32,363 nt of DNA from Parachlorella kessleri (GCA_001598975.1 BBXU01000973.1:1-32363); one strand, 5' to 3'. Positions 1 to 11,306 are shown, counted from the first letter of the stretch. Numbers and translations: made by a program. The notes: a model not told the origin generated them from the sequence alone.

Positions 1-162
1 GTGCCTTGCCCCTCTGGGCAAGAATGTGTGTCCGTCTCGCTAGCTGCTGCCTCTTCAATGCCACACTTCACCGTGCCTTCCCCCGGGCAGTCCCTGTCAT
101 CTAGCGCTTCTGGGGGGACGCCCTTATCCCCCCCGTTGTGTTTGTTTGTTTGTGGTCTCCAG

Positions 163-734
163 GAAGACGGGCCCGCTGTGGTTTGCTGCCGCGCTGATGA
201 CGGGGGGGCTCGTCCTCTTTGCTGGGGCCATCTGGATGCACCAAGTGGGGCAGGAGCGGGGGCTGTACTCCTACCAGACGCCCAAAGCAGTGCAGGTGGG
301 AAGCCGAGGTGGACCCGAGGTGTCTTACATTGGTGTGCTCGTGTTTGGTGGCCCCTGCATCACTGCCTACCACTGGTGTGGTGTGACCTCACATCCCCTC
401 AGGCTCGCTGGCGTATGTCCGCTGTGCATGAGGACCCTGAAAGTCGTGTAACAGCCAAAGCTTGGCTAGGTATTTTCATGCTTTCTTGCTGTAGCCTGCT
501 GACTCTGCTCTCCGCCCGTTGCCGCATAGCCGGCTGGAGTCTGCTGTGCGAGGATAGTGTATCCGGCTGGCAGGCCTTTCTTTAGGCAGCCCACGGGGTG
601 TGCTGGTACCCCCCATGTTGCAGGCTCGCATGGACGACCCTGGCAGCAGGCGGCAGCAGCTGTTAGACTTGGTCATGGAGGAGCGCAGGCAGATGGCACT
701 CCGGAAAGAAAAGGCGCAGGAGGCGCAGGCTTGA
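163..734 (+). CDS. 3' end of a small single-pass membrane protein gene (5' part outside window or unresolved)
   Basis: Two exons are supported: 163-295 and 624-734, joined by a GT-AG intron in phase 0. The first exon follows a pyrimidine-rich tract ending in ccag and enters mid-codon, so at least one earlier exon exists. The visible C-terminal part is about 80 residues. It has a short basic start (RKTGPLWF), one hydrophobic segment (AAALMTGGLVLFAGAIWMH), then a soluble tail rich in R, E, Q and K (for example RRQQLLDLVMEERRQMALRK) that looks helical, ending in TGA. I do not recognise the family. The size and topology resemble small organellar inner-membrane assembly factors, but that is only a shape comparison. 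The gene converges on the copper ATPase gene downstream. Confidence 0.6.
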
Positions 735-2070
735 GAGTGCGGCCACAGCGGCAGCGGCCTTACCTAGGGGGTGGCGAGTGTGGCATATCAGCCATCGGCT
801 CGGGTGGAAGGTGATGTGTATGATGTGTGTTGTGGCTGCTGATGCATGCTAACCTATATAACGTTGACGCTGCCAGTGGTTGGCTCACTGCTAGCTGCCA
901 TTGAGTTTTGTTATATGGTGGCAGGCAATGCGAACAGAGGAGAAGGTGGGGGGAGCTGTACTGACAGGGACTGGGTGCAATTTTCTTGAATTGTTGCATT
1001 GTTCTCTCGGCTGTACCCTATGTACATTAGGTTTTGGACCGCCTTATCGCTTACCATGTCTCAACATCTGGTTAGGGTGCCTGGAGCTCCCCTGCAGATG
1101 GGTTATTGGTTGCATTGCTGGCTTTTCCTGCTGTTGGCTTTCCTGCTCCTGTGTTCTGCTGGATACCTGGCCTTGTCAGTTCTAAGACCCTGAGCAGGGG
1201 TTTCACCATATTTGTTTGAACACTGCGGGGTACTGAAAATCGACACACATGCGTTGCCCAAGTATACTGTCCAACCATGACGCACTGAGTGGCACTGGCG
1301 TTGAATACTACTCGTATATACGCACTGACCAAGTCGTGGTGCACGCTTTGCCAGTGGGGAGTCGCGCACACATGCAGCCATGCATGCAGCCCTCCCTGGC
1401 AACATGCACTAGTGAAAAGGTCTGCCCGAGATGGTACCACTGGTGGCACCAGAAGGCAGGAAAGGAGGCAAAATGAAGACCAAACAGGGGAGAATACGGC
1501 AAGTCTCAAGTAGAGGTAGGGAAGCTTACCCAGAGAATCAAGGGCCTGCAGCTTAATGAGCAGACAACAGGCCGAAGGCTTGTGCACAGCACCTGATGCT
1601 GCAACACAAAACTGAAGCACCCACACAGCATCCCTTCACGCCAATCTATCAACACCAGGCCACCAATACTGCAGGCTGCAATTACCTGCCACCATAAAGA
1701 GATTCCAGACCGTTGGGTTCCTTGTGTGCCCTGGTTAGGTAACGAGACGTACTCCAGTTCTAAGTATGAAATACATTGATAGAGGGTAAAGCTACAGCTC
1801 CCAGCATACCTCCTAGGACGCCGCCCTGCGGGCCTTCAACACCTGTAGCCCCTTCTTGATGCGTCGCCTATCACCTAACAACTAAACCAATATGTTGAGG
1901 CAAGAGCATACCTGCATCACACCCTGTCAGCCCAGTATACCCGTAACTCCTCTCTGATCGCATTACCTGCCACCCTTAATAAATATGTTGAGGCAAAACC
2001 CAGCACCGCCACCAAAGCAAGATGTACCAGGTCGTTCACATCCACGCCAGGCACAGCCCACACTAGCAGG
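735..2070. other. Convergent intergenic region with no supported gene
   Basis: This stretch should hold the 3' UTRs of the small membrane-protein gene (+) and the copper ATPase gene (-). The longest open frame is on the minus strand at about 1072-1626. It has no recognisable domain, is rich in Cys, Ser and Leu, and has no splice partner, so I do not call it. I found no TGTAA on either sense strand, so the polyadenylation signals here are not identified. The right part holds two short repeated motifs, described separately. Confidence 0.5.
1681..1996. repeat. Two interspersed short direct repeats in the 3' flank
   Basis: The 13-mer attacctgccacc occurs at 1681-1693 and again at 1962-1974. The 15-mer aatatgttgaggcaa occurs at 1889-1903 and 1982-1996. 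In the right-hand copy the two motifs lie within 8 bases of each other, while in the left-hand part they are about 200 bases apart. This could be the decayed remains of a duplicated segment or of a small repeat family. No terminal inverted repeats or target-site duplications are visible. Confidence 0.4.
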
Positions 2071-5000
2071 CTACTCCACAATCACTCCCCTCAAGGCACC
2101 CTTCCCCGCTTGGCAGTCCTCGGCAGCGGGCCTGGGCGGGCGGTAGCCGCGCAGCAACAGCGAGGAGGCCACGACACTGAGGGAGGAGAATGCCATGGCC
2201 GCGCCCGCCAGCCAGGGCGGCAGCTGTAGGTGGAGGGGCGTGGGGTAGAGCGCGCCCGCCGCCAGCGGGATCATCAGCAGGTTGTCTGCACGGGCAGGCA
2301 AGGTGTGTGGGAGGGTCTGGTCGGTCTGGGTGTGCAAGGCTTGGCAGCAGGGAGGGGACCTGCGGTGGCCTATGGGAATCCAGCAAGGGGTGCATAGCTC
2401 AGGCCTCCTACCCAGCACAAGGGGTGCATAGCAGCGGGAGGTTCACCCCGTGGCTCCCGAGCACCCTCTCCAGCATGCCCAGGGAATAAGCACCACTGGT
2501 GGATGCTGCCTACTCACAGCCAAGTGCCCAGGCGTAGTTGCGGCGGATGCAGCGGAAGGTGGCCCGAGACAGGTCCAGCGCGGTCAGGATGTCGCCCTGC
2601 AAGAGAGAAAGGGCTACCTCACAAGAACCACGCCAATGTCACTGGTCAACATGACACAACCCTGTCCCGGACGACAAGGGCCGCGGTGGCAAGCGGATTT
2701 GCAAGGCTGGGCAGTGCAAGCAGGCGCCCTGGCAAGCATGGTTGCACCACCACCCAGCGGTTCTCCTGTGGCCGGCAGTGTCAGGCACATGCACGTGCGT
2801 GGGTGCACGCCCAGTGCGGCACCAAGTTTACCCCCGTTCGCCCTTGTCGGACATCCTGGCTGGAGCGCACGGTGCTGGGATGCGGCGCCCTCACCAGATT
2901 GCTTCTCACAAGCACATAGTCTGCTGTCTCCACTGCTATGGCGGTGCCGCTGCCGATGGCGATGCTGACATCCGCAGCAGCCAAAGCGGGCGAGTCGTTG
3001 ACGCCATCGCCCACCATGCCCACAACTAGACCCTCCTGCTCCTGCAGTCCCGGAGCACAGCGGGGCAGAGCGCGGCCAGGGAATGAGCCAGTCTTGCTCA
3101 GGCCACAAGCACACACGGTGCGGTGCGCGGTCGACAACAAAGCAGGGCTCTTGTTTCAAACTGAGGCGGCCAGTACATGACAAGTGTCCGCACCGCTTCA
3201 AACTCGGCGAGCGGGCTTACCAGCCAGCAACCACCCACCGGGCTCCCCTATACAACTTAACCCCCCCCCCCCCCCACCCACACCCACAAACACCGCCACA
3301 TACTAGTCCACTTGCCTGCATGCGCCGGATCTGCTCTGCCTTGCCCGCTGGCAGCACCTCGGCAATCACCCGCTCAATGCCCAGCTGGTTAGCCACCGCC
3401 CGTGCAGAGGCCCAGTTGTCGCCCGTCAGCATGGCGGTGCGCAGGCCCGCGCGCTGCAGGGCCGCCACCACGGCAGGAGCCTCCGGCTTGATGGGGTCTG
3501 CACAGGCCAAGTGACGTGGTGGGTAGCTGGGAATGTGATGGAGGCTGGGGGCATATGGCAGGAAGGACAACCAGGCAAGCACTGCAGTAGGGTTTAATGT
3601 GATGCGGGTGGAAGGTCTCGGCCCGCAGTGGGCTGGGTCAGGGCTGAGCCGCCGCCTGCAGGCTGGGCCAAAGCCGCAGTGGTTGTAACTAATCATGGAC
3701 GTGCCATGATGCAGACGCATGCCACGGGCGTGGGCTGGTTACCACTATGAGTAGCTTTGGTGAGTCGGCACCGGGAGGCGCGGTGCTCGCATACTGGTGC
3801 GCACCCACACAGGGCAAGACTCTGCATCATGAAGCCTCTTAAGCACTAACCTACATTTGGCTACTGCTTTGGAAGTGCACGAGCCAATGCCTCCTCCAAC
3901 GCCAAGGCATACCCATGCCCCACACCCGCCTTTGGACTATACAGCGCACCTGCGATGGCAAGCACGGCGGCCAGCCTGCCCTGCACCGCCACCAGGACGT
4001 TGGTGCGCCCCAGCTGCTCACCCCTGGCCATCCACTGCTCAGCCTGCAGTCAAAGGCAGGAAGCAGCACGTAAATCACATGCCACAGGCATAAGCATGCA
4101 CACACGGACAAGCAAACTGAGGTCTGAGGTCGATACCCAGCTGCAAAAGCAAGAACCCAGGTGCCCCATTTCTACGCCTGCTTCCATGCTTTGCAAAGGG
4201 TTTACAGGGTACAGAGCCGCAGTAATCAAGGTGTGCAAGATGGGCCGTCACCTCACCGCAGCAATCGCAGTGACTGGAGTACACCGCTGCTTCATGCAGG
4301 CCTAGGAAGGAGGATGCCCTTCGGCTGCGGCAGCGCAACGCCAGCGCTCCACCCACCTCTGCACTTATAGGGATTCCCCGCTGGGCCATCAGCCGCCGGT
4401 TGCCCAGCGTCACAGCCACGTCTATGCTGCCCTGCGCTTGACCTGCCGCCCCCTCCTCCTCCTGCTGCGGTTGCTGCTGTCCATCTGCCCGCTCTTCACC
4501 CGGCTGCTCCTCCTGCTGCTCCTGCTGGGGCCCAACCCCCCTGAAGTCGCCGCTAAGGCCACCGGCTGCCGGCTGGGCTGCTGTTTGTAGCGCGGGGGGC
4601 ATGCTAGCTTTGGACGCCCTGACAAAACAGTGCAGGCCTCCCCCTTCCACTCGCTCAGTGCTCACAACCGGGAGCACCCAACCTACTGACTTGGCTTTCC
4701 CAGGGTGGGCATTAAGGCTCGAGGTAGGTGGCACTGCCAGTGCCGACGGCTCCTGCAACACCACCCCCAGGTATGCTCAGCTGGTCAGCGGCGCTTACAA
4801 AAGTGGAGAAAACGCAAAGGGCACTGGGAGCCCTAGCCACCTGTGTGTGTCGTCCCATAGACGTAACGGAAGCTGGCAAGCAGGAGAGGCGCATGTGTGG
4901 TGCAATGCTGGGCACACCGGGGGGCACAGCTTGCCTCGTAGCTTCCATCAAGAAGAGGGTGAGTCAGGACCGAGTCATCGCCTGCCGCTGCCTTGCCATT

Positions 5001-8000
5001 GCTCCTGGGATTGTAGGTGCCTGCAAAAGGACCACTCCCCACAGGGTCTTTTCTTGCTGTGCCCACCACTGCCTCTGCGACGGTGCAAAACCAAGAAGTG
5101 CAGGAGGCGTGCATGCCACACTTACCATCTGCTGGTAGCAGGCGGGCACTACAGCCCTAGACAAGGCAATGAAAGCGGTCTGCACAACCATGCATGCTGG
5201 CACCCACCCACCGTTGACACCGTTTGTAGCCCGGTGTTCCACCATGGCGAGCTGCTGCTGCTGCTGCTGCGCCTGCTGAGGTGCCCCGCTCTCCAACCGC
5301 AGCACGCCGGCAGCATGCGCCACCACAGCCGCCGCCAGCGGGTGCTCGCTGCCCGACTCAGCCGATGCAGCCAGCAGCAAGATGTCTGTCAGCGGGACCT
5401 GCAAGGAGGACCTACCTCGGCTTTGGGCCAGTAGCGCAGCCCCCATGCGTGACAGCTGTGCCACCAGGCAAGGAGCAAGCCGACAGGAGGGCAACTCTCT
5501 CCTGCCCGGCTGCCCAAGAAGACTACAACCCTGGGGATCTGCAGCCAGAGGGCGATCCTAGGGCGGGCGGGCGGGCGGTCGGCAGCAAGAAGCGGGAGCG
5601 CACCTGTGTGTCGACGTGGTGCGCAGCCACCACAGCAGGGCGGCCCCGCGTGAGCGTGCCGGTCTTGTCAAAGACCAGGGCCTGCAGCGCCTGCGCCCGC
5701 TCCAGCGCCTCGGCGCTCTTTATCAGTACCCCGTTGCGGGCGCCCACACCTGCACCCAGGCACCACCGCTTCAGCTGCTGCTGCTGTAAGGAAGTTGAGG
5801 AAGTGTGGCCGGCACACGCCGCCTTGGCTCGGTCTGTAATTCCACCACAGGGAGGCAGCCCAGACGGCATGCTTCTCACGGCGTGCCCCATAAGGTGTAT
5901 GAGGAGCGCAGCGGTGTTATCAAAGGGCCAGCCGAGCTGGGAAACACGCTCCAAGGACGTCAGAGGGCCAAAGGATGGCACCTCAGCCAGCGCAAGTTGC
6001 CCTAGCAGCAGGCATGTATAGAGCTGCTCTCGGATGCAACCTGGCCACCTGGCATGGTTACATTGCTCGCTACACCCGCCCCGTCGGCCTCCTTCAAGAT
6101 CGCCAGCAGCTAGACGAAGGAGCCCCCCCTGCCCTCTCCTCCCCCCCAACTGCCGGCCAGCCTGCCCGGCCAGCCCACTGACCCGCGCACCTGTGCCGAC
6201 CATGAGCGCTGTGGGCAGGGCCAAGCCCAGCGCGCAGGGGCAGGCGATGACGACCACCGAGATGCCAAACGTGAGGGAGAACAGGAGCGGCCCGGTGGCG
6301 GGGGGCAGCCACGAGGGGGGGTACAGCCCCGCCAGCCCTGCACCAGGGTGGCGCAGGAGGCAGAGTGTCAAGGGCAAGCACATGTACTGTGGACGCAGGT
6401 CAGGCTGACGCCCGTGGCAAGCATGTAGTGCTCATGCTTCCATATGTGTACGAGGCATGCTGGTGAGACGCAAGCAGTCTGGCCTAGGCAGGCTGGCTGG
6501 GGCCCATCGCACAAGCCTGCTGCTTGTGGGGGGCAGAGGCTTTCAGCAGCCGTGTGGCCTCCCGGGTGGGTAGTATGGCCTCTGCAAAGCAGGCGCAGCG
6601 TGGTAACTCAGGGCCCCCAAGCCTGCATGCGACAGCACACCTGCGGCATACCAGCCTGAGAACACCAGCACCGCCAGGGCCAGCACTGTTGGGACAAAGA
6701 TGGCGGACAGGCGGTCGGCATAAGCCTGGATGGGCGCCTTGGACATCTGCAACAGCACCAGGGGGTGCAGCTCTACTACATAGCTCACAAATAACACACG
6801 TTCTCTGTCAGTACTTCTTGGGTGAACTGAGGCAACAGCAACTGCCCTTGCTATCAAGAACTTCCGGGGACAAGCGGAACTTTGCTAGCTCGCCGTGCCA
6901 TTGCCCCGGTAAGCGATTTGGACGACATGCACTCTGCGCAGAAGCCGGCAATGCAGCATGCAACCCATCGTCTCAAAGCAGCTGCCTCGCCACAAACCTG
7001 AGCAGTTTCCACCAGCCTGACGATCTGGGAGAGGGCTGTATCGGCGCCCACCCGCGCCGCACGCATGAGCAGCACGCCACCGCCATTGACGGTGCCTCCA
7101 ATCACCTGCAGCAGCGAGGTGGGTCAACACATAAGGAAGTTTCTGGGGGTGTGAATCTCTCTTAACACGCGCCAAGCTTGCTGCTTTACAAGGGAGACAC
7201 ACAAGGCCACCCTACTCTCAGACTGACATAGCGCAGCTGTGGCACAGCATGGCGCGTGGCCGGTACAACAACTCCCAAAGCAGCGCGGCATGCCGCATGC
7301 TCCGGCCGGGCCACCCGCCTCACCTCCATGCACCCGTGCACAGAGTCAGGGCTTCCATGGTATATGCATGTGCCAAAAGCCTGCCAGCGGGTCAGCTTGC
7401 CGCCTTACCTCATCCCCCTGCCGCTTGGTCACCGGCAGCGGCTCGCCCGTCACCATGGACTCATCCACGTGCGAGGCCCCCGCCACCACGCTGCCATCAG
7501 CGGGCACCCTGGCCCCCGGGAGGATCTTGAGCAGATCCCCCTGCTGCACCAGCTGCACCGCCACCTCCTCTTCTTGCACAACCTTGCCGGCCGCATCGGT
7601 GGTGCATAGGATGGCGGTGGTGGGCGCCAGGGCCATGAGCTCGCTGATAGCCTGCAAGTATGGGTTCCCAGTGCTGCTTAGGCGCTGGTGTAGTTTGTGT
7701 GGTCGGGGAGCACCCGTTTCGCAAGAGGGTCGTGCAGGGCAGGGCTGCAAAACAACAGGGTTTGGCTACCTAGCCAACACCTCATAGTATCCACCACCAC
7801 CAGAATGGTGAGCATCGCGTTGGCAGCCTCTTTCCAGGGTGCCGCCCCTGCCATGCTGCAAAATGCGGGGCAAGCTGGCTGGCGCCACACACCTGTGATG
7901 TTTTGCCCTTGGCAATTGACTCCAGGTACTTTCCCAAGCAGATGAAGGTGATCAGGAAGGCAGAAGTCTCAAAGAAGGACCCCGCGCCCCCATACTCTGC

Positions 8001-10808
8001 AGCACACAGGGGAATAGAGCTTAGGTTGCAGCCTCAGCACTCCCGGCGGCAGAAACACTTGGCATGCGCTAGCTGACCAAGCTACGCCTCCCCATCCCTG
8101 CGGGTGGCACACGGCAGCCATAATAACAACTAGACCGAAAAAAGAAGAGCCTGCAGGTAATGACATAGTTATTCATTCCTCTGCCGCCCCGCAAGCAGTG
8201 AGGGAGGGACCACCAACTTCAACCCTACCACCCAGCAGCAGCCCGCATACAGCCGCAACTATTTGATGGTAGTCAACCCCTCGCATGGGCCCAGGCACGC
8301 GTGACCAGCTGGTACCTGGGACAAGGGCCTCGTACACCATGAAGCCAGCGCTGGCAAAGTAGGCGGCGTTGGTGCCCACCGACACCAGGACGTCCATGTT
8401 GGCCCTCCCCAGCCGCAGCGCCCGCCACGCGCCCTCGTGGAACCCCCGCCCCACCCAGAACTGCAGGGGGGAGTGGCCAGACACGCTCGGGTCCAGGCCA
8501 CAGGGAGCAAGATGCAGCCCGTCAGCGCTCTGTGCTTTGGTACCCTAACAACCCCACCAAAGCAAGCAAGCCAGCTGGGCAACAGACCGAGCTTGCCTGG
8601 GCTTGTGGCAGGCAGGGATACATTCCCCTCACTTTGTAACATAGACTACCCACCCACACCACACCACACCATGTCACACACATGTCCTGTATACTCCACA
8701 CACGCACCTACGCACGCAGGAAAGCAGGAACGTCCCCACCTGCACAGGCGTCGCCAACAACAGGCTGGCGATGTCCATGAGCTTGAAGCCCCACAGCCGG
8801 CGCCCCAGCAGGCGCATCGCGGCAGGAACGTACATAAGGCCCATGCTGAGCACCATCAGCGGCACCGCAAAGGCCAAGCTCACAAAGAACTTCCGCCGCC
8901 AGTACCTGCACCCAGTCCAGCCAATTGGGGAGGATGTGACCATACCGCCACCGCCATGACACAAGACGCGTCATTGGGTGCTCAAAACAGACCCTGAGAT
9001 ATCCAAGGGCGGCCTATACATGGCAGCCCCTGCCACGCCATGGAAGGGCGTTCCAGCGACCCATCCATTCCCATCCACGGCTACAGGAAGGCAAGTCGAC
9101 CGCCTGCTGAAGCCACGACCCGCCACCACCCCCCGCCCGCCCACGAGGGCAGCCAGCCACACGCACCGCATCTCCCTTTGCCGCACAGCACTGCCGTCGT
9201 CGTGTCCCTCTAGCAGAGGCTCCGTGGGGTAGCCGGCCTCATCTAGTGCACGGATGAGGGCGCGGGGGCCAACTAGTGCTGGGTTAAAGAGCACCTGCAC
9301 AGACTACCATGCACGGTGTCAAAGGAAGGCCATGTCAGGGCGATTCGATTATAAAAGACGGGAGGGCAGTGCGCCGGTAAGTTGCAAATAGGAGGGGGGT
9401 TGTGGCCTGCTTCACACCGCCCAAGGCAGGGTCAGCTCTCTGGAACGAGCCTGCCATGGGCATCGCGGGAACACTCCTGTGCCAGGCTGCTGTCCAATCT
9501 GGCGAACGCCTGTTTAGGCAGGCCTGAGGCTTCAGTGGCCCGTTGGTGACAATCCACCGACCAGTCCAGGCAGCCACTCAACGGCTTGCCAGTAAATCAA
9601 GGCTTACCCTGGCAGATGGCCCCACCAGGAGCCTCGCCAACCCACCTCCGCCCTGCCAGACAGGAAGTCCACCGAGGCTTGGAGCACGCCCTGCTGCGCT
9701 GTGAGGACCGCTTCCACGCCTGCTGAGCATGCCGTGCAGGACATGCCAGTCACGCGAAGCGCGACGGACGAAGCTGCCTGCTGCCGCTTCACTTTGGCAT
9801 CAAACCCAGCGCCCTCCACCGCTGCCACAAGGTCTGCCTGCCAGGGGTGGAAGGGCAAGTCGCCATCAAGGACGATAACTAGCCTTAAATACAGAAACAT
9901 CCAGTGCACGGCGGAACAGATGAAGAAGCCTCCCATTTTGCTGCCCATTAATGCCTTCAGCTGAGCTTGACAGCCTGCCAAATCTCAGGAAGTCCACATG
10001 GCTTGACCAAGGTCAGCAAGCCAAGCTTATATGGAAAGCAGGGCGTAGACAACTCTGGGCAACCGCATCAGCAGCCAATCACCCACCTCACTGGCCAGCA
10101 CAGGGTCATACTCCACCCTGGCTTCCTTAAGTACAACCGACACGCTGGCGCTGCGCACCCCCGGCACACGCAGCAGCGCCGCCTCTGCGCTGGAGCTGCA
10201 TGCTGTGCACGACATGCCCTCCACACCCAGCGTGGCCAGCTTGGCGCTGCACGCCGGACCTGCACTGCGCACGCTGCCATCGAAGCCGCCCAAAAGGAGC
10301 GTGGCCACGAAGGCTTGGGGGTCCGGCACTGCCTCGCTGTCATATACAACCTGCATGGTGTACAATGGCAGGAATGATGAGCAGGGAGGAGAATCGGGAG
10401 TAAATCAGGCACGGCCACAGGGCCAGTTTGGTAGCGCCGTGCAGTGGACAGGGCTGAAGCCCCAGGTACCAGACTGAGGAGCTATACAGCACTGGACCCA
10501 CTCAAGCAGGCCATTATGCTGCCTAGTGCCTTGGACTGCGGTTAGGTTGGTGCCATACACACATGCAAACACTTATGCCGAAGCCTGCAGGCAACTGATG
10601 TGGATGTTGACCTCACCTCCGCCCTGTTCTGCAGCAGGCTAGCCTGGGCCGACTCCACGCCCCGCAGCGCCTCAAGGAGTGCCACCACCGAAGATGTGTC
10701 AGTGGAATCGAAGCTCCTAGACAGGAGGCTCAGGTGAGCCTTCATATTCTTGGGACAGGACTCACAGTGGCACACGACGCACTTGCACTCATCCTCGCAA
10801 CCCTCCAT
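2071..10808 (-). CDS. Copper-transporting P1B-1 type ATPase (RAN1/HMA5/ATP7-like heavy-metal pump)
   Basis: This gene encodes a Cu(+)-exporting P-type ATPase that pumps copper across a membrane using ATP. Exons in gene order: 10617-10808, 10087-10350, 9646-9837, 9167-9294, 8740-8905, 8316-8460, 7893-7996, 7409-7651, 6998-7105, 6641-6746, 6191-6337, 5604-5749, 5208-5398, 4735-4793, 4357-4580, 3950-4043, 3316-3497, 2895-3041, 2518-2596, 2071-2285. They sum to 3132 nt (1043 aa). Metal-binding domains 2 and 3 carry GMSCTAC (Cys 112/115 and 186/189); domain 1 has lost CxxC. Catalytic motifs: TGE near 465, CPC at 582-584, DKTGT with Asp 626, SEHPL with His 666, PGGGV near 718, MLTGDN, and GDGVND at 908-913. 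All three P1B-1 marks are present: CPC(x6)P, YN(x4)P at 973-979 and MxxSS at 1003-1007. The start ATG follows an in-frame TGA 12 codons upstream, and no transit peptide is visible, which favours a Golgi/secretory RAN1-like pump over a plastid PAA type. Exons 14 and 15 have the least certain edges. Confidence 0.93.
3042..3315 (-). other. GC-AG intron in the copper ATPase gene
   Basis: On the minus strand the donor reads ATGCAG|GCAAGT and the acceptor CTGCAG|GAG. Joining here gives [17 protein letters not shown], which is the expected order before the GDGVND hinge motif. The nearby GT (gcaa|gt) would break the frame. The rest of the donor matches the consensus perfectly, as is usual for GC donors. 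Confidence 0.85.
3261..3287 (-). other. G-tract in the sense strand just downstream of the GC donor
   Basis: The plus strand has 15 consecutive C (3261-3275) followed by accc repeats. In the ATPase pre-mRNA this is a G-rich stretch beginning about 28 nt after the GC 5' splice site. Intronic G-runs next to weak donors are known splicing enhancers in other eukaryotes. It could also form a G-quadruplex. Confidence 0.5.
4357..5398 (-). other. ATPase nucleotide-binding domain with Q/E-rich insertions
   Basis: Exon 13 (5208-5398) ends its SEHPL-containing segment with a glutamine run (QQAQQQQQQ) encoded by CAG repeats. Exon 14 (about 4735-4793) supplies the ATP-binding motif [12 protein letters not shown]. 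Exon 15 (4357-4580) then inserts about 50 residues dominated by Gln, Glu and Gly before resuming with [15 protein letters not shown], the strand and GNRxLM loop that normally follow the GxG motif closely. Donor and acceptor phases agree (2, then 1), but the exon 14 donor (ggca|gtgcc) and exon 15 acceptor (acaaacag) are weak, so the exact insert length is uncertain. Confidence 0.65.
10617..10808 (-). other. Cysteine-cluster N-terminus and degenerate first metal-binding domain of the ATPase
   Basis: Exon 1 encodes 64 residues. The first 20 read [20 protein letters not shown], with Cys at 4, 8, 10, 13, 15 and 18, giving CxxxCxCxxCxCxxC spacing like metallothionein clusters. The following residues, with the start of exon 2 ([10 protein letters not shown]), fit a ferredoxin-like heavy-metal domain ([22 protein letters not shown]). 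Where GMxCxxC is expected the sequence is SFDSTDTS. This domain therefore cannot bind copper in the usual way. Confidence 0.7.
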
Positions 10809-11306
10809 GATGGGCAATGGAGATACAAATGCGGGCAACTTATCGCCTCAAAAACTTTACTGCCAAAGAGCGCCGTCATGGGCGTCATCGGTGACAAGAT
10901 GCGGAGGGGGCGGGGGGGGGCAGCGCGGGGCGCTGCATATAGTTCGAACAAAGCCCCGACCGCATCAAGTCGAGCAAAGGCCTTCCATGTGTTAAATTCC
11001 ACATTTAGTCCACCCATGCATGACCGAACATGACGGAGGTCCTGCGCAAGTGATCAAGTAGCTTATGTCCCACACCGTTTCGCGACAACAATCTGGGTAG
11101 TCAGTAGTTTATGTCAAATAGACGCTTCCAGCGTCGCGTACCCGTTCGCAATTGCGCGGCGCCAGTTAGTAGTGCTGTGAGTAAGCCAGGTCTTCAGGGC
11201 AACGCCCGTCAACGCGGAAGGCCTTGTTTGTGATTGCGACCCCTGCTCAGGACGCTCCCTCCCGGCAGCGTGCTTGAACCCTCAAACTTCTTGTGCGCCT
11301 ATAGGG
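10809..11306. promoter_or_regulatory. Divergent promoter region shared by copper ATPase (-) and CNNM-like gene (+)
   Basis: About 500 bp separate the two start codons. No coding segment is supported. A GTAC, the core bound by the green-algal copper regulator CRR1, occurs at 11138-11141, and a 10-bp palindrome cgcaattgcg at 11147-11156. A single GTAC is expected by chance about once per 256 bp, so this is only suggestive. No clear TATA box is visible. Confidence 0.45.

Noticed and set aside
1072..1626. Minus-strand open frame of 184 codons in the gap left of the ATPase gene
   Set aside because: No recognisable domain, Cys/Ser/Leu-rich chance composition, no splice partners, and it lies where two 3' UTRs are expected.
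4601..5434. Plus-strand open frame of 277 codons
   Set aside because: It is antisense to ATPase exons and introns that carry strong conserved motifs on the other strand. The translation is low-complexity and lacks any domain.
7797..7842. Minus-strand segment reading [15 protein letters not shown], resembling a transporter helix
   Set aside because: It falls in an intron. Direct joining of KGKTSQ to [10 protein letters not shown] matches the family exactly, leaving no room for an extra exon.
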